Below are positions 36,841 through 49,600 of a stretch of DNA of 64,000 bases, piece by piece. The notes under the pieces were generated by a model. That model had not been told where the DNA came from. It saw only the letters and a program-made list of their open reading frames with translations, and did not search any database. The number at the start of each line of letters is the position of its first letter. Within the stretch, counting starts at the first letter, position 1. Position numbers and translations under genes: made by a program. Source of the DNA: Tubulanus polymorphus (lineage: Eukaryota > Nemertea > Palaeonemertea > Tubulaniformes > Tubulanidae); contig NC_134026.1 of assembly GCF_964204645.1 (NCBI RefSeq), forward strand, positions 31,419,150-31,483,149, in the 5' to 3' direction.

Positions 36841-37248
36841 TCAGTCTCTCTCCCATTCCTCTCCTGCCCTTGCTCCCCTCTCCCCCTGCTCTCTCCCCAA
36901 AGTGGACAATATTTGCCCTCTCTCTTGCCCCCCTCCCTGTATTACTCAGTATTACTCATGATATTCTAAATATTGTCAAATCCCACATAAAGAATAAAAT
37001 GAGTCCAATGTTTTCAATAGTTTCAATGTATTCCTGAAGATAACTCAAGAGGAAATATTTCAGACTTGTTCTATTCCTACTGACAGTCACAGGCGACAAG
37101 CAGATATATACACTATTAGTTATAATTAATAGAATTAATGAGCTATCAATTAGAGGAGCTGTCAATCATTAATCAATAGAATACTGTATTTACTGACACA
37201 GCGAGCAGACACGTTGATAGCGGACTGGTTTCTGGACAATATCTCGAG

Positions 37249-38604
37249 ATGTTTGGTTATAGCGGTCGCGGAGGACGAGGTAGACACCTGACCAGTTACG
37301 AGGATATGATGGGTATAGGAGGTACGTATCCCGGCAGCAGCGGACGATATAAAACAATGAAATCATTGTCACCGTCGACGATGAGAAAACCACGACAACA
37401 AACAGCGCAAAAACAGTCGTCGTCGAAAACTAGCGGTAAAACTACAACAGCCACGACGCGGAGATCGGTGAAAAATAGCGATAATAAAACAAAGGGGATA
37501 AAAAAGGAGGATGAAAAGATTAAAAGGGAGGAAAATGAGAAGGATGAGAAGGTAAAGAAGGATGTTAAAGCGAAATTAAAACGTGCTCAAACTATTTGTT
37601 ACGATGATCGAATGCATTACGCCGATAGAGCTATGTTTCCTAATACGGTGAACAGACGTGTAATTCATTCAACTACTGATAGGGGGCAGCACGGTATATC
37701 CGATAGAGGGCAGCAGTGTAGGTTAACCAGCAGACGTCGTTCATTAAGTACAGATGGCGCTGCAGTTCCTATACACGGCAAATATCACGATTATTATTTG
37801 ATTGACGCGTCATTGGACCCGCCCACAACTAAACCTCGTACACCGCTGGATCCACCGATAACTAAACCTCATTCACAACATCTTATAACACGACAACAGT
37901 CACTTAGCAACAACCCAACAGAGGTTCCCGTTACAATGGATACGGGTTGTCGAGCCGGTCGACTGACTGCACGCAGACGCTCTCTCAGTTACGACAGTCC
38001 TCTATCGCCCCCTAGTGGCGAATCTATTCAACCAAGATTTGAAAGACAGCGAGCTGTGTCGCCGGAACTGGAGGTAATATTCCATAGCAACAACCAATCA
38101 GATCGGTATCATATCAACAGTCACTCGTTGCCTCGTACCGCGACGAGAACGAGGAGAGATCCTCGTGAGGAGCACAGACACCCTCGTGAGGAACAGAGGC
38201 TTCCTCGTGAGGCGCACAGACACTCTCATGAGGAGCTATCCGATGAAACTTTCAGAGATCAACTGAATAAATGGATCATCAATTCATTCGATCGATACAA
38301 TTTGATAAATCGTAACCATAACAACGAAGACAACAATACCGAACAAACTGATGTAACAGCGGCGGAAATATTAAAATTACATCTTTCCTCGAAACAGAGT
38401 GAAGAGAATGAGACGATTAAACAGCTTCACCTCGGAAACAGAGGTCGATCCCGAAATAAACAGACAGGGGGCGCTAGGAGTCGTAGTTTGAGTAATAATC
38501 GAACTGTGATCAGTCATAAACTAGGTAACCGATGTCGTAGTCTAGGTAAGTTACGTTTTAGCAACAATCAGTCTTCAGTCACCGTAGCGACAATCAATCT
38601 ATAG
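37249..38604 (+). CDS. Single-exon gene for a basic disordered protein
   Basis: An uninterrupted 451-codon frame from ATG to TAG, with non-repetitive composition and a polyadenylation signal at 38757-38762, which supports a real gene. The N-terminus is glycine-rich (GYSGRGGRGRHLTSYEDMM). Residues about 80-110 form a charged Lys/Glu helix (IKKEDEKIKREENEKDEKV). Four similar SRRRSLS, ARRRSLS or RSRSLS motifs, plus RQQSLS, resemble basophilic-kinase or 14-3-3 sites. A short repeat DPREEHRHPREEQRLPREAH lies near residues 302-325. No enzyme domain or membrane segment is visible, and I do not recognise the family. The spaced R-R-x-S-L-S sites suggest a phosphorylated scaffold, which is inference. 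A non-coding exon upstream cannot be excluded. Confidence 0.65.
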   Translation: MFGYSGRGGRGRHLTSYEDMMGIGGTYPGSSGRYKTMKSLSPSTMRKPRQQTAQKQSSSKTSGKTTTATTRRSVKNSDNKTKGIKKEDEKIKREENEKDEKVKKDVKAKLKRAQTICYDDRMHYADRAMFPNTVNRRVIHSTTDRGQHGISDRGQQCRLTSRRRSLSTDGAAVPIHGKYHDYYLIDASLDPPTTKPRTPLDPPITKPHSQHLITRQQSLSNNPTEVPVTMDTGCRAGRLTARRRSLSYDSPLSPPSGESIQPRFERQRAVSPELEVIFHSNNQSDRYHINSHSLPRTATRTRRDPREEHRHPREEQRLPREAHRHSHEELSDETFRDQLNKWIINSFDRYNLINRNHNNEDNNTEQTDVTAAEILKLHLSSKQSEENETIKQLHLGNRGRSRNKQTGGARSRSLSNNRTVISHKLGNRCRSLGKLRFSNNQSSVTVATINL

Positions 38605-38756
38605 TCACCATAGCGACAATCAGTCTATAGCCACCATAGCGACAATCAGTATGTCACTGCCTATCTAACAACAAACAGTTTATGAAAGTTCTGTCTTACC
38701 GCTAGTAACACCTAGTAACTGATGCTGCTTCCTCATATCTATGAATTGAGTTATGA

Positions 38757-38762
38757 AATAAA
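38757..38762 (+). terminator. Polyadenylation signal
   Basis: AATAAA about 150 bases after the stop of the single-exon gene. Confidence 0.6.
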
Positions 38763-38999
38763 AACCACTTTTAGACACTCACTGCTGTTACTGCTGCTGT
38801 TGCTGCTGTTGCTACTGCTGCTGCTGCTGCAGTGAATATAAATCAATAGAAACTCTTCATCTTTATTAAAATACTGCAGTTTGTTACATGTTTTATTAAT
38901 TACCTGAAGTCAATATCATTATCAGGCCAAACATATAGAAAAATGTGTTTATCAGCTTCATTTACTCACAGGAGATTGTGACTACTTTCACTCTTCCAC

Positions 39000-39215
39000 A
39001 GTTGTGAGTTAGAGTTAACTCTGAGTTAAAGTTTGTTCATTTTCAGTGAGTTAACTCAGAGTTAAATCTTAACTCGGAACTGTGGAACTGGACCCTGGAT
39101 CCTGAGTTCACAGTTAACTCTAACTCACAACTGTGGAACTGGATCCTGAGTTCACAGTTAACTCTAACTCATAACTGTGGAACTGGATCCTGAGTTCACA
39201 GTTAACTCACAACTG
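39000..39215. repeat. About 42 bp repeat with inverted sub-motifs
   Basis: Copies of GTTAACTCTAACTCACAACTG and TGGAACTGGATCCTGAGTTC. The first part (38997-39080) contains the complementary AGTTAACTCAGAGTTAA phrases, so the block can fold back. Confidence 0.7.
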
Positions 39216-39856
39216 TCGATCCTGGAGACTGTGACAACTTTCACTGAGAGACTGGAAAAACTAAGATAGTAATAATGAGGTGATTTAACAGGAGAAAGTG
39301 ATATTTTAAATTCATCAGATAAATGTACTAGAAAATACAGCAATGATTTCATTGGCCTGAAAACTGATCTCTGCCTTGAAATAACTGACTGTAGTTTATT
39401 GGAACATGAATCACGCATCACATCAACCATTACTGAAACAAATCAATCAATCAATATTTGATTGATTTCATCGATTGATTAATTGATTATTAAGGAGATG
39501 AGGATATAAACTGCCGATGAATATAATACAACTACTTCATTCAGAGTTTTTGAGATTGCGTCACATGTCGTAGTATCCACAGCAAAACGGCATCCAGAAC
39601 GTAACAGATGCACCTCGCAGCTGCAGCATCAGATCTTTCTGCAGCTGCATCATTAGATACATTGCAGCTACATGTTGCGATCGATTGGTCCTCTGTACAG
39701 TGTGTGTGTGTAGTGTGTATATATTATTATTGATGACTATTTTAATACACATAATTTATGTGTGCGTATGTCGGGAGTGTGTATTGTAACTGCTGTAGCT
39801 AAATGTAACTGGATGCTGGATACTGATGCTGCTGCTGTCTCATTGACAGGTTAGAT

Positions 39857-40625
39857 ATGATGGATGCTATTAGTTATCAGCAGAGGAATTTCGCCTCTGT
39901 TATTCACAGTATAAATAAAGAGTTGATTGAAAAAGGTAAAACATGTCGTAGTTTTTACTGTCGTGTGTTTGTTCTATTTTTAGTTACTGTTTTGCTATGT
40001 GTCAATAAATCCCCCTCCCCCAACCCGAACATCTGATCCCCTTATATAGACCCGCAGTTCTAACCCCCCAATACTTGGTGGTATGATCACTGTGGCTCTG
40101 ACAGTAACCCGGCACCACTCAGTGGTCATACTGTGTTGTAATTGGGCTCTTGTCATTACGATAAAAATGCATGAAGAAATAGTTCACATTCCAGGCTAAT
40201 TGCAAGATGTTGTTATTTATGAATTTTCTTCTGTTTTATTGTTTACAATCCATGCTTGTATTCTGTATTTTACCCTTGTATTCTGTACCCTGTATTCTGT
40301 ATTCTGTACCCTGTATTCTGTACCCTGTATTCTGTATTCTATACCCTGTATTACATTAATGCTCATTAGATGAAACCATTAAACTATAAAACTGCAATAA
40401 ACTGTAATTACATTCAACAAGGGAGAGACAGAGAGAGCCCCACTCGCCAGTGCTCACTCCCTACATCTCTCATCATCGCAATTCTGATATTTTATTTGAT
40501 AATTTAGGTCATGTTGGAGGAGTAGGAGCTGGAGGAGGAGGTGGAGGAGGTTTAGATCATAATCAGATGGATTACTCAATAGATACATCACCTCAATCTC
40601 ATCATCAGCATCATCATCAGCAGCA

Positions 40626-40689
<64 letters not shown>

Positions 40690-43600
40690 TCACAACAATA
40701 TCATCATCATCAGATGTCATCAAATATACCAGTAATAGAACATAAACAACTGATGACTGAAATGAGTAAGTATAACCCCCGGGGGGGGGGGGGGGGGGTT
40801 GGTAAGGGATGTATATCACAGGAAGGGGAGGAGGGGTGGAGGGGTGCGTTGGTGTAGTTTGATGGTGGATCCAAGCTGTACAGCTGTTGATTTTCTAGTA
40901 TTTCTGACTCAATCAACAAATCAGCAAAGCTTTAAATCCTCACAATGCAACAAACCCTCGGCCCTCTCCTACTCACCTTGTCTGGGATAAGCCCCTTTTC
41001 AAGATCTCTCACCCCCCAATACTGAAGTCTCGTGTAGAAATCTTTGCAGGTATTGTTAACAACAATCTCTTTCTCATTGATTCAGGGGCTCAGAACTTTG
41101 ATGTGATCCGGTTCGCCACCTATAGGACAGCGTGTAAACTACGATTCATACAAAAGAAAACTAGTCGTGAGTATTTATTAATTATCAATAGCAGACGACA
41201 GTGGGGTCGACTGGGGTATGACAGCAGACGACAGTGGAGTCAACTGGGGTACGACAGCAGACGACAGTGGGGTCGACTGGGGTACGACGGCAGACGACAG
41301 TGAGGTCGACTGGGGTACGACGGCAGACGACAGTGGGGTCGACTGGGGTACGACAGCAGACGACAGTGGGGTCGACTGGGGTACGACAGCAGACGACAGC
41401 GGAGTCAACTGGGGTACGACAGCAGACGACAGTGAGGTCAACTGGGGTATGACAGCAGACGACAGAGAGGTCGACTGGGGTACGACAGCAGACGACAGAG
41501 AGGTGATCCTAGAGTATGGCATCACAGAGAGTCGCGAGGCGCTGACCTACATCCAGTCGATCAGCGGTCTGTAGAACTAATGATATATTTGATCTTTTAT
41601 TTCAGTGCATTTAGTGGATATTTGGAATATAATTGAAGCATTCCGAGACAATGGATTAAACACATTGGATCACAATATCGAACTGAGTTTAACGCGGGTC
41701 GAATCTTTACTGAATTCCATTTATTATCAGTTAAACAAACGATTACCAAACGTACAACAAGTCAATCCTCAAATTATTATATCACAATTACAAAACTGGC
41801 TTCTCTACGTCTACGACAGGTATGTATCTACATGGTCAAATCAGTTAAACCCGGTCAAATCAGTTAAACATCACAGTCATCGCATCATCCCTATTTCTGA
41901 GTTCTAATTTATATTTATGATTCAGCATTACTTAAAACTCTAAGTCATCATTTGGATAAGTCATCAACATAATGATAGGCACATCTATGACAATGACTTC
42001 AGCAATGAGTTCCCGTGTAGTAACTGTTTAATATGATAATTATTTCAGAGAAGGCCGTGGTAAATTACGTGTGCTATCGGTGAAAGTGGCCCTGGCAATC
42101 ATGTGTTCTGGTAAACTCATGGATAAACTAAGATGTAAGTATATCCAGTATAACATGTAGAAATGGTATACGTGTTGGTGTAGTGAGTGTCAGGGCTGAA
42201 TCGTGTTGGTGTAGTGAGTGTCAGGGCTGAATCTCTGTGGGTGTCATGTCTCATACACGTGCTGTTGCTGCTCTATTTCAAGACAGATGTTTTAAAAAGA
42301 CAAAAGATACTTTTTTAAAGAATTAACTTCTCTTATTGACACCTTCAACTGACATTTGAATTAATGAGAAACGCTTCTGTTTGGTTCCAACTACCTCGAG
42401 ATAGTCCAAGTTTATTCCATTAATAGTAACTAACATTAACTAAAGTAAATGAAAGATTAATTCATTCATCCTTGGAATCTTTGGTATGGAACTCCACCTA
42501 CAAATAAACAACCACATTATTTCATGTTCATTCATGTGGGCCTCGTTTTCATGAGTTATTATTTTCAAATCAGCGTACCTTGGTTGAATTGTTGGGGCAT
42601 CTGTTGGTGGTTCTGTTGGGGCATCTGGTACTGGTTTTGTGGCATCTGGTTTTGGTTTTGGGGCATCTGGAATTGGTGTTGGGGCATCTGGAATTGGTGT
42701 TGGGGCATCTGGTTTTGGTTTTGGGGCATCTGGAATTGGTGTTGGGGCATCTGGAATTGGTGTTGGGGCATCTGGTTTTGGTTTTGGGGCATCTGGAATT
42801 GGTTTTGTGGCATCTGGTTTTGGTGGTGGGGCATCTGGTTCTGGTTTTGGGGCATCTGGAATTGGTTTTGTGGCATCTGGTTTTGGTGGTGGGCCATCTG
42901 GTTTTGGTTTTGTGGCATCTGGAATTGGTGTTGGGGCATCTGGTTTTGGTTTTGGGGCATCTGGAATTGGTTTTGTGGCATCTGGTTTTGGTGGTGGGGC
43001 ATCTGGTTTTGGTGTTGGGGTATCTGGAATTGGTGTTGGGGCATCTGGTTTTGGTGTTGGGGTATCTGGAACTGGTTTTGTGGCATCTGGTTTTGGTTTT
43101 GAGGCATCTGGAATTGGTTTTGGGGCATCTGGAATTGGTGTTGGGGCATCTGGTTTTGGTGGTTGGGCATCTGGAATTGGTTTTGTGGCATCTGGTTTTG
43201 GCGTTGGGGCATTTGGTTTTGGTATTGTGGCATTTGGTTTTGGGGCATCTGGTTTTGGCGTTGGGGCATTTGGTTTTGGTATTGTGGCATTTGGTTTTGG
43301 GGCATCTGGTTTTGGCGTTGGGGCATTTGGTTTTGGTATTGTGGCATTTGGTTTTGTGGCATCTGGTTTTGGTTTTGTGGCATCTGGTTTTGGTTTTGTG
43401 GCATCTGGTATTGGTTTTGTGGGGGTTTGAATTGGTTTTGTGGTTGCTGGTATTGTTGTGGTTGTGGTTGTTGATATTGGTTTCGTGCTTGTGGTTGTTG
43501 GTATTGTTGTGGTTGTTGACCTGGTTGTTGTGCTGGTTGTTGAGCAGTGTTTTGTCCTTGTTTAGTAGCAGCTCCTGGAACATACATGTACACATTACAT

Positions 43601-46600
43601 ACATGTACACATTAGATACATGTACGGGTACACATGTACACATCAAATTATTCTATCTGGAATTCAATGATAATATTTCCTTTTTTTTTTTTCTGAATAC
43701 AACAATGAATTACCTCCATTTTGTTTTGCCTTTTTCTTTGCTTCGGCCTCCTTTCTTTTTCTATCAAGTTCCATCACAAATTCTTTTGTCCACGGTTTTG
43801 GTCCAGTGGTATAACTTTTCGGTAAAGATGGAGGTTTCATAAACGACGACATCAGATCATTGCTACCTCCTCCTCCTCCGGTTAAACTAGGAAGGGATAA
43901 ACCTCCACTACCTCCACCACCTCCAAACGATCCACCTCCTAAGTCAGGAATCTTTGGTAATTCACCAAAATCGAATCCAGGAGGTGTTTTTTGTCCTACA
44001 TCGAGACTAACTGCAAATAAACCAAGTTTATTACGATAGGTAGAACACAATATCCGTGTTGACGCGATGAGGAGAGAATCCCACAATGATAATAAAAAGT
44101 CCGAAAATGAAAACTTCGAGATAGTAGTTTATTCAACGTTTCGACTATATCCTAATAGTCATCTTCAGGAATAATGAGATACTACAGAAATTATGAGATA
44201 TATATACAATCCAGAGACAAAGAGACTAATTCAAGTAATCAGAGATGATACAAACTAAAGGAAAATTAACGTAGAAACAGTTACACGCTAAAATAGATTA
44301 AAGGGAAGCAAACTAAGGGGTGATTATAAACAACAATAGTGAGTATAAATATAAATGAAACTCAAAGTCAGTAATAAAAAGAAAGACAAACTAAGGGGCA
44401 CTTAAATTAAAACAAAGGTGAATACAAGTTAAGTCAGAGACGAAATTGATGAGAGAACAAATAACAAATAATCAAAGGGGAAATCAAGTGTTGAGTTTAA
44501 CCAGTTTACAGAGGAATTTTGATATAAGTTTATTATGGGGTGAAAAACCATTATTAAGGTTTACAACGTTGTTCGAATTTTCAATAATTAATGCAGATTC
44601 CAAAATATGTCTTCTAGTTTTATCGCTGCAAGGGTAAACTAATTCAGCATTAGCAAAATCAAAATTGTGTGAAGTCTGAAAAACATGACTAGCAACTCCG
44701 CTTTCAGGTTTAAAGTTTTTTACATCTAATTTATGCTCTTTTATGCGTTGATTAAGATTCCGACCTGTTTCTCCTATATATACTTTGTCGCAAACTTTAC
44801 AAGGTATTTTATAAATTCCACAGTTTAGGGATTCGGTTTTCGGTTTGTTGTTAATCAATATGTTACTAAGTTTATTATTGTATTTAAAGATGAGTTGTTT
44901 ATTTAGTGACCGAAGAGAAACTTTAGAATTCTCGAGGAAAGGTACATACGGTACAATGATAGGCTGTTTATCGGTAGCCAACGTAGGAGTTCTAAGGTTG
45001 TTATTTCTAAAATGCGTAGTACGAGCTTTAAGTAGAGCTTTTTTCAATAGGAAATCGGGGTAGGCAAGTTTTTTGAGAGATTGGTTAATATGGTGAATTT
45101 CATCGGGTAGAAATGAGGGGTCGCAAATTCTCAAAGCGCGAAGAAATAATCCTTGAGCTAAACCGAGTTTAATATCCGGAGAAGTAAAAGAGAAGTAATG
45201 GAGGTAAGATTCAGCGTTGGTAGGTTTCCTATAAACCGCGAATTTCAAAAAGGATCCACAGTTAAAAATCAAAACATCCAGAAAAGGTATTTTACTATTA
45301 GATTCCCATTCATACGTAAAAGCCAGAGACGGGTAAAGGGAGTTTAAATATATAAGAAAGTTATCAACATTGAAGTCAAAGGGAACCAAAGCCAGAACAT
45401 CGTCAACATATCTGAGCCAGATTTTAGGGTGAATATCAGTGTAAAGAGGCAATATTTCAGATTCAACATGTTCTAGGAATAAATTAGCTAGAATAGGACT
45501 TAGAGGATTTCCCATAGCGATACCGAATGTCTGTTCGTAAAAACAATTGTTGAATTCAAAAAAGGAGTCCGTCGTACAAATAGAGATAAGGTCGATGATA
45601 CAAACCAAGTTTATATCGGTAAAATACTGTGGCATTGAGCAGACGTGTCGGAGGTCTGATCATGAGGATACTTACACGGACTTTTACCCAGAACATCTGT
45701 AACATAAATAACATATACATTATAAAAAACATCACGCAGTGAAGAACGACTGTTAACATTAGAGAGAGAGACATAGAGTAGATCGGTTCTGATCAGTGCA
45801 CAGACGTTCTCTTGAGAATTAACGCTTGGAATTTTTAGTTGCAAGGAAAAAGGTGATGAGTTAAGAAGAGTTTTACATCCCAACTGCAATTAGTAACAGT
45901 TTAACCCTAGTGGGTCTTAAGAGACGGCCAGGGCCTTTTTATAGGTTGTTATGGCTAAGTTAGCAGAGCTTAGTCCATGTCTCGACAGCCAACACCTGAG
46001 GTGATTTCGAACTAGGGACCTCTCGGTTCCCAGTCCTCCACTCAACCAACTGAGCTAACTGCACAGGACATGAGAATCTGAGTTCATTGTGGAAGGTTTT
46101 ACTGTAGATGAGAAAAAGGATAAAATGAAAGATAATTACCTGAGGTGTAAAGAATACTGATAACTATAAAGACAAGTGTGGACTTCATGGTTTCAGTAAG
46201 GCTAATGAATTCTAACTGCGTTTTACATGTGGGTACAAGTGTTGATTAATAGATATTGCACCTACGCTCAATTCCTATCTGTAACTGTCTCGTGTCTTAT
46301 TGTAGCAGGTTTTTTCTGTCTGAATGTTCGGGAATGTTGACAGTCTAGACAATGATCCGGGTCTCACGTGTGAAATACCATTCGTCACACATTTCACACG
46401 TTTAACAACATTTTTTAATGAACTAAAAAGTATTTAAGATATATCGACTTCGTTCTTCTCCACGTCAGACGTAGCTATGACTATTTCTAGTTTTAATAAT
46501 TGAATTTCCGTAGCGCCCTTTTCACTGATACAATGTTCAACAACGCTACACATTAAATTGGTATTTTTACCCCTAACCTTCTAACTCTAACCATGTATCA

Positions 46601-49600
46601 GTCATCTCTCCCATTTATCACTTCCGGCAATGAGGTCACTGAGGATAAATGTGTTGCCCGGGGACACTAGGGTAGTATGAGGTTTGAACCCGCGACCTGG
46701 CTGCCCAGAGTCGACCACTCGCCCCCACACTGATCTAAACCGTAACAGCTGTATATGTTTTTTATATATTACAGATATCTTCACTCTGGTGTCTGATAAT
46801 AATGGAATTTTACTACGACACAAATTTGAAGAATTTCTCAAAGATTCTCTTTCTCTACCGTGTTCGGTTTATGAAGAACCTTCGTTTGGTTATAATGAAG
46901 CTTGTTCCAGATCTATATTTGATGGGGTATGTATCCTCTTTAACCATTGATGTAAGGTAAAAATAAAAAGTGTCTGAAATGTTTCCTCGAAGCAAGTAGT
47001 TTATTTAATATTTCCACTTTATCCTGAGTCATCTTCAGGAATACTGATTCAACACTTTACCTATATTCTAAAAGTCATCTTCAGGAATACTGAATGTTAC
47101 CCTATTGATGAAACACTCTGAGTCCGTGTTGTGAAGATAATAAAAAATCCCTACACAATAAAAACAAACCGAAGTCCTAAGTGTTTCCTCGAGCTAATAG
47201 TTCATTCAACACTTTACCTGAAGCTTTGTACTTCAACTTCAGTATTCCTAAAGATGAGGATATTGTCGAAACAATGAATAAACTACACTAGCTCAAGGAA
47301 TGCAGTATTCCTGAAGATGACTATTAGGATAAAGTCGAAACGTTGAATAAACTACACTAGCTCAAGGAATACAGTATTCCTGAAGATGACTATTAGGATA
47401 AAGTCGAAACGTTGAATAAACTACACTAACTCAAGGAATACAGTATTCCTGAAGATGACTATTAGGATAAAGTCGAAACGTTGAATAAACTACACTAGCT
47501 CAAGGAATACAGTATTCCTGAAGATGACTATTAGGATATAGTCGAAACGTTGAATAAACTACACTAGCTCAAGGAATACAGTATTCCTGAAGATGACTAT
47601 TAGGATAAAGTCGAAACGTTGAATAAACTACACTAACTCAAGGAATACAGTATTCCTGAAGATGACTATTAGGATAAAGTCGAAACGTTGAATAAACTAC
47701 ACTAGCTCAAGGAATACAGTATTCCTGAAGATGACTATTAGGATATAGTCGAAACGTTGAATAAACTACACTAGCTCAAGGAATACAGTATTCCTGAAGA
47801 TGACTATTAGGATATAGTCGAAACGTTGAATAAACTACACTAGCTCAAGGAATACAGTATTCCTGAAGATGACTATTAGGATAAAGTCGAAACGTTGAAT
47901 AAACTACACTAACTCAAGGAATACAGTATTCCTGAAGATGACTATTAGGATAAAGTCGAAACGTTGAATAAACTACACTAGCTCAAGGAATACAGTATTC
48001 CTGAAGATGACTATTAGGATATAGTCGAAACGTTGAATAAACTACACTAGCTCAAGGAATACAGTATTCCTGAAGATGACTATTAGGATATAGTCGAAAC
48101 GTTGAATAAACTACACTAGCTCAAGGAATACAGTATTCCTGAAGATGACTATTAGGATATAGTCGAAACGTTGAATAAACTACACTAGCTCAAGGAATAC
48201 AGTATTCCTGAAGATGACTATTAGGATAAAGTCGAAACGTTGAATAAACTACACTAGCTCAAGGAATACAGTATTCCTGAAGATGACTATTAGGATAAAG
48301 TCGAAACGTTGAATAAACTACACTAGCTCAAGGAATACAGTATTCCTGAAGATGACTATTAGGATAAAGTCGAAACGTTGAATAAACTACACTAGCTCAA
48401 GGAATACAGTATTCCTGAAGATGACTATTAGAATATAGTCGAAACGTTGAATAAACTACACTAGCTCAAGGAATACAGTATTCCTGAAGATGACTATTAG
48501 GATAAAGTCGAAACGTTGAATAAACTACACTAGCTCAAGGAATACAGTATTCTGAAGATGACTATTAGGATAAAGTCGAAACGTTGAATAAACTACACTA
48601 GCTCAAGGAATACAGTATTCCTGAAGATGACTATTAGAATATAGTCGAAACGTTGAATAAACTACACTAGCTCAAGGAATACAGTATTCCTGAAGATGAC
48701 ATTAGGATAAAGTCGAAACGTTGAATAAACTACACTAGCTCAAGGAATACAGTATTCCTGAAGATGACTATTAGGATAAAGTCGAAACGTTGAATAAACT
48801 ACACTAGCTCAAGGAATACAGTATTCCTGAAGATGACTATTAGGATAAAGTCGAAACATTGAATACATGTAGTATAGTGTGATGTGAAGCTATGACACTG
48901 ATATTGAAATGTAGAGTTCTAATTCTTTGTAGAGAGGAAAAATAAATGTGAATGATTTTCTGGATACAATGATGTCAGATCCCGGACCTCAGTGTTTACT
49001 ATGGTTGCCAATTCTACATAGAATGGCTGGAGTTGAAAATGGTAGGTTTAAAACATTGAAAAAAATTCTGTTATCAAAAAATGTTATCAAGGCTTGACTA
49101 TTGATTATATTTCAGTATTTCATCCCGTTCAATGCGAAGGCTGCCACCGAGAATCGTTTATGGGATTTCGATATAAATGTCAAAGATGTTATAATTATCA
49201 GTTGTGTCAGGATTGTTTCTGGAGAGGACGAACGTCTGGTAACCATAGCAACGATCATGAAATGAAGGAATATTCGTCGTATGTGAGTATATTCACCACC
49301 AGGTGGCGCTGCTGCTGTTGCGATGGTGATGATGGTTTTTATCGCTTTCATTAACCGGTTTTATTTCAGTACGATGAGTTGTCTGTTTTTTTCCATGCAT
49401 ATCTCTCAGGATTCAGTATGTACACTACTAACTGTCGATTGGAATCCTCGTCTTGTTTTACCCCTCCCTTTCCTTATTGACTTAGTTTAGTTCTAGCACT
49501 GGCGATGTCAGTTTAGTTCTAGCACTGGCGAGTGAGCGTCAGTATAGTTCTAGCACTGGCGAGTGAGCGTCAGTATAGTTCTAGCACTGGCGAGTGAACG

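Noticed and set aside
42580-43842. 420-codon plus-strand frame rich in V, L, G, H and W
   Set aside because: It is the opposite strand of the NQMPQ-coding repeat, open because the unit is a multiple of three. The minus strand has the signal peptide and splice junctions.
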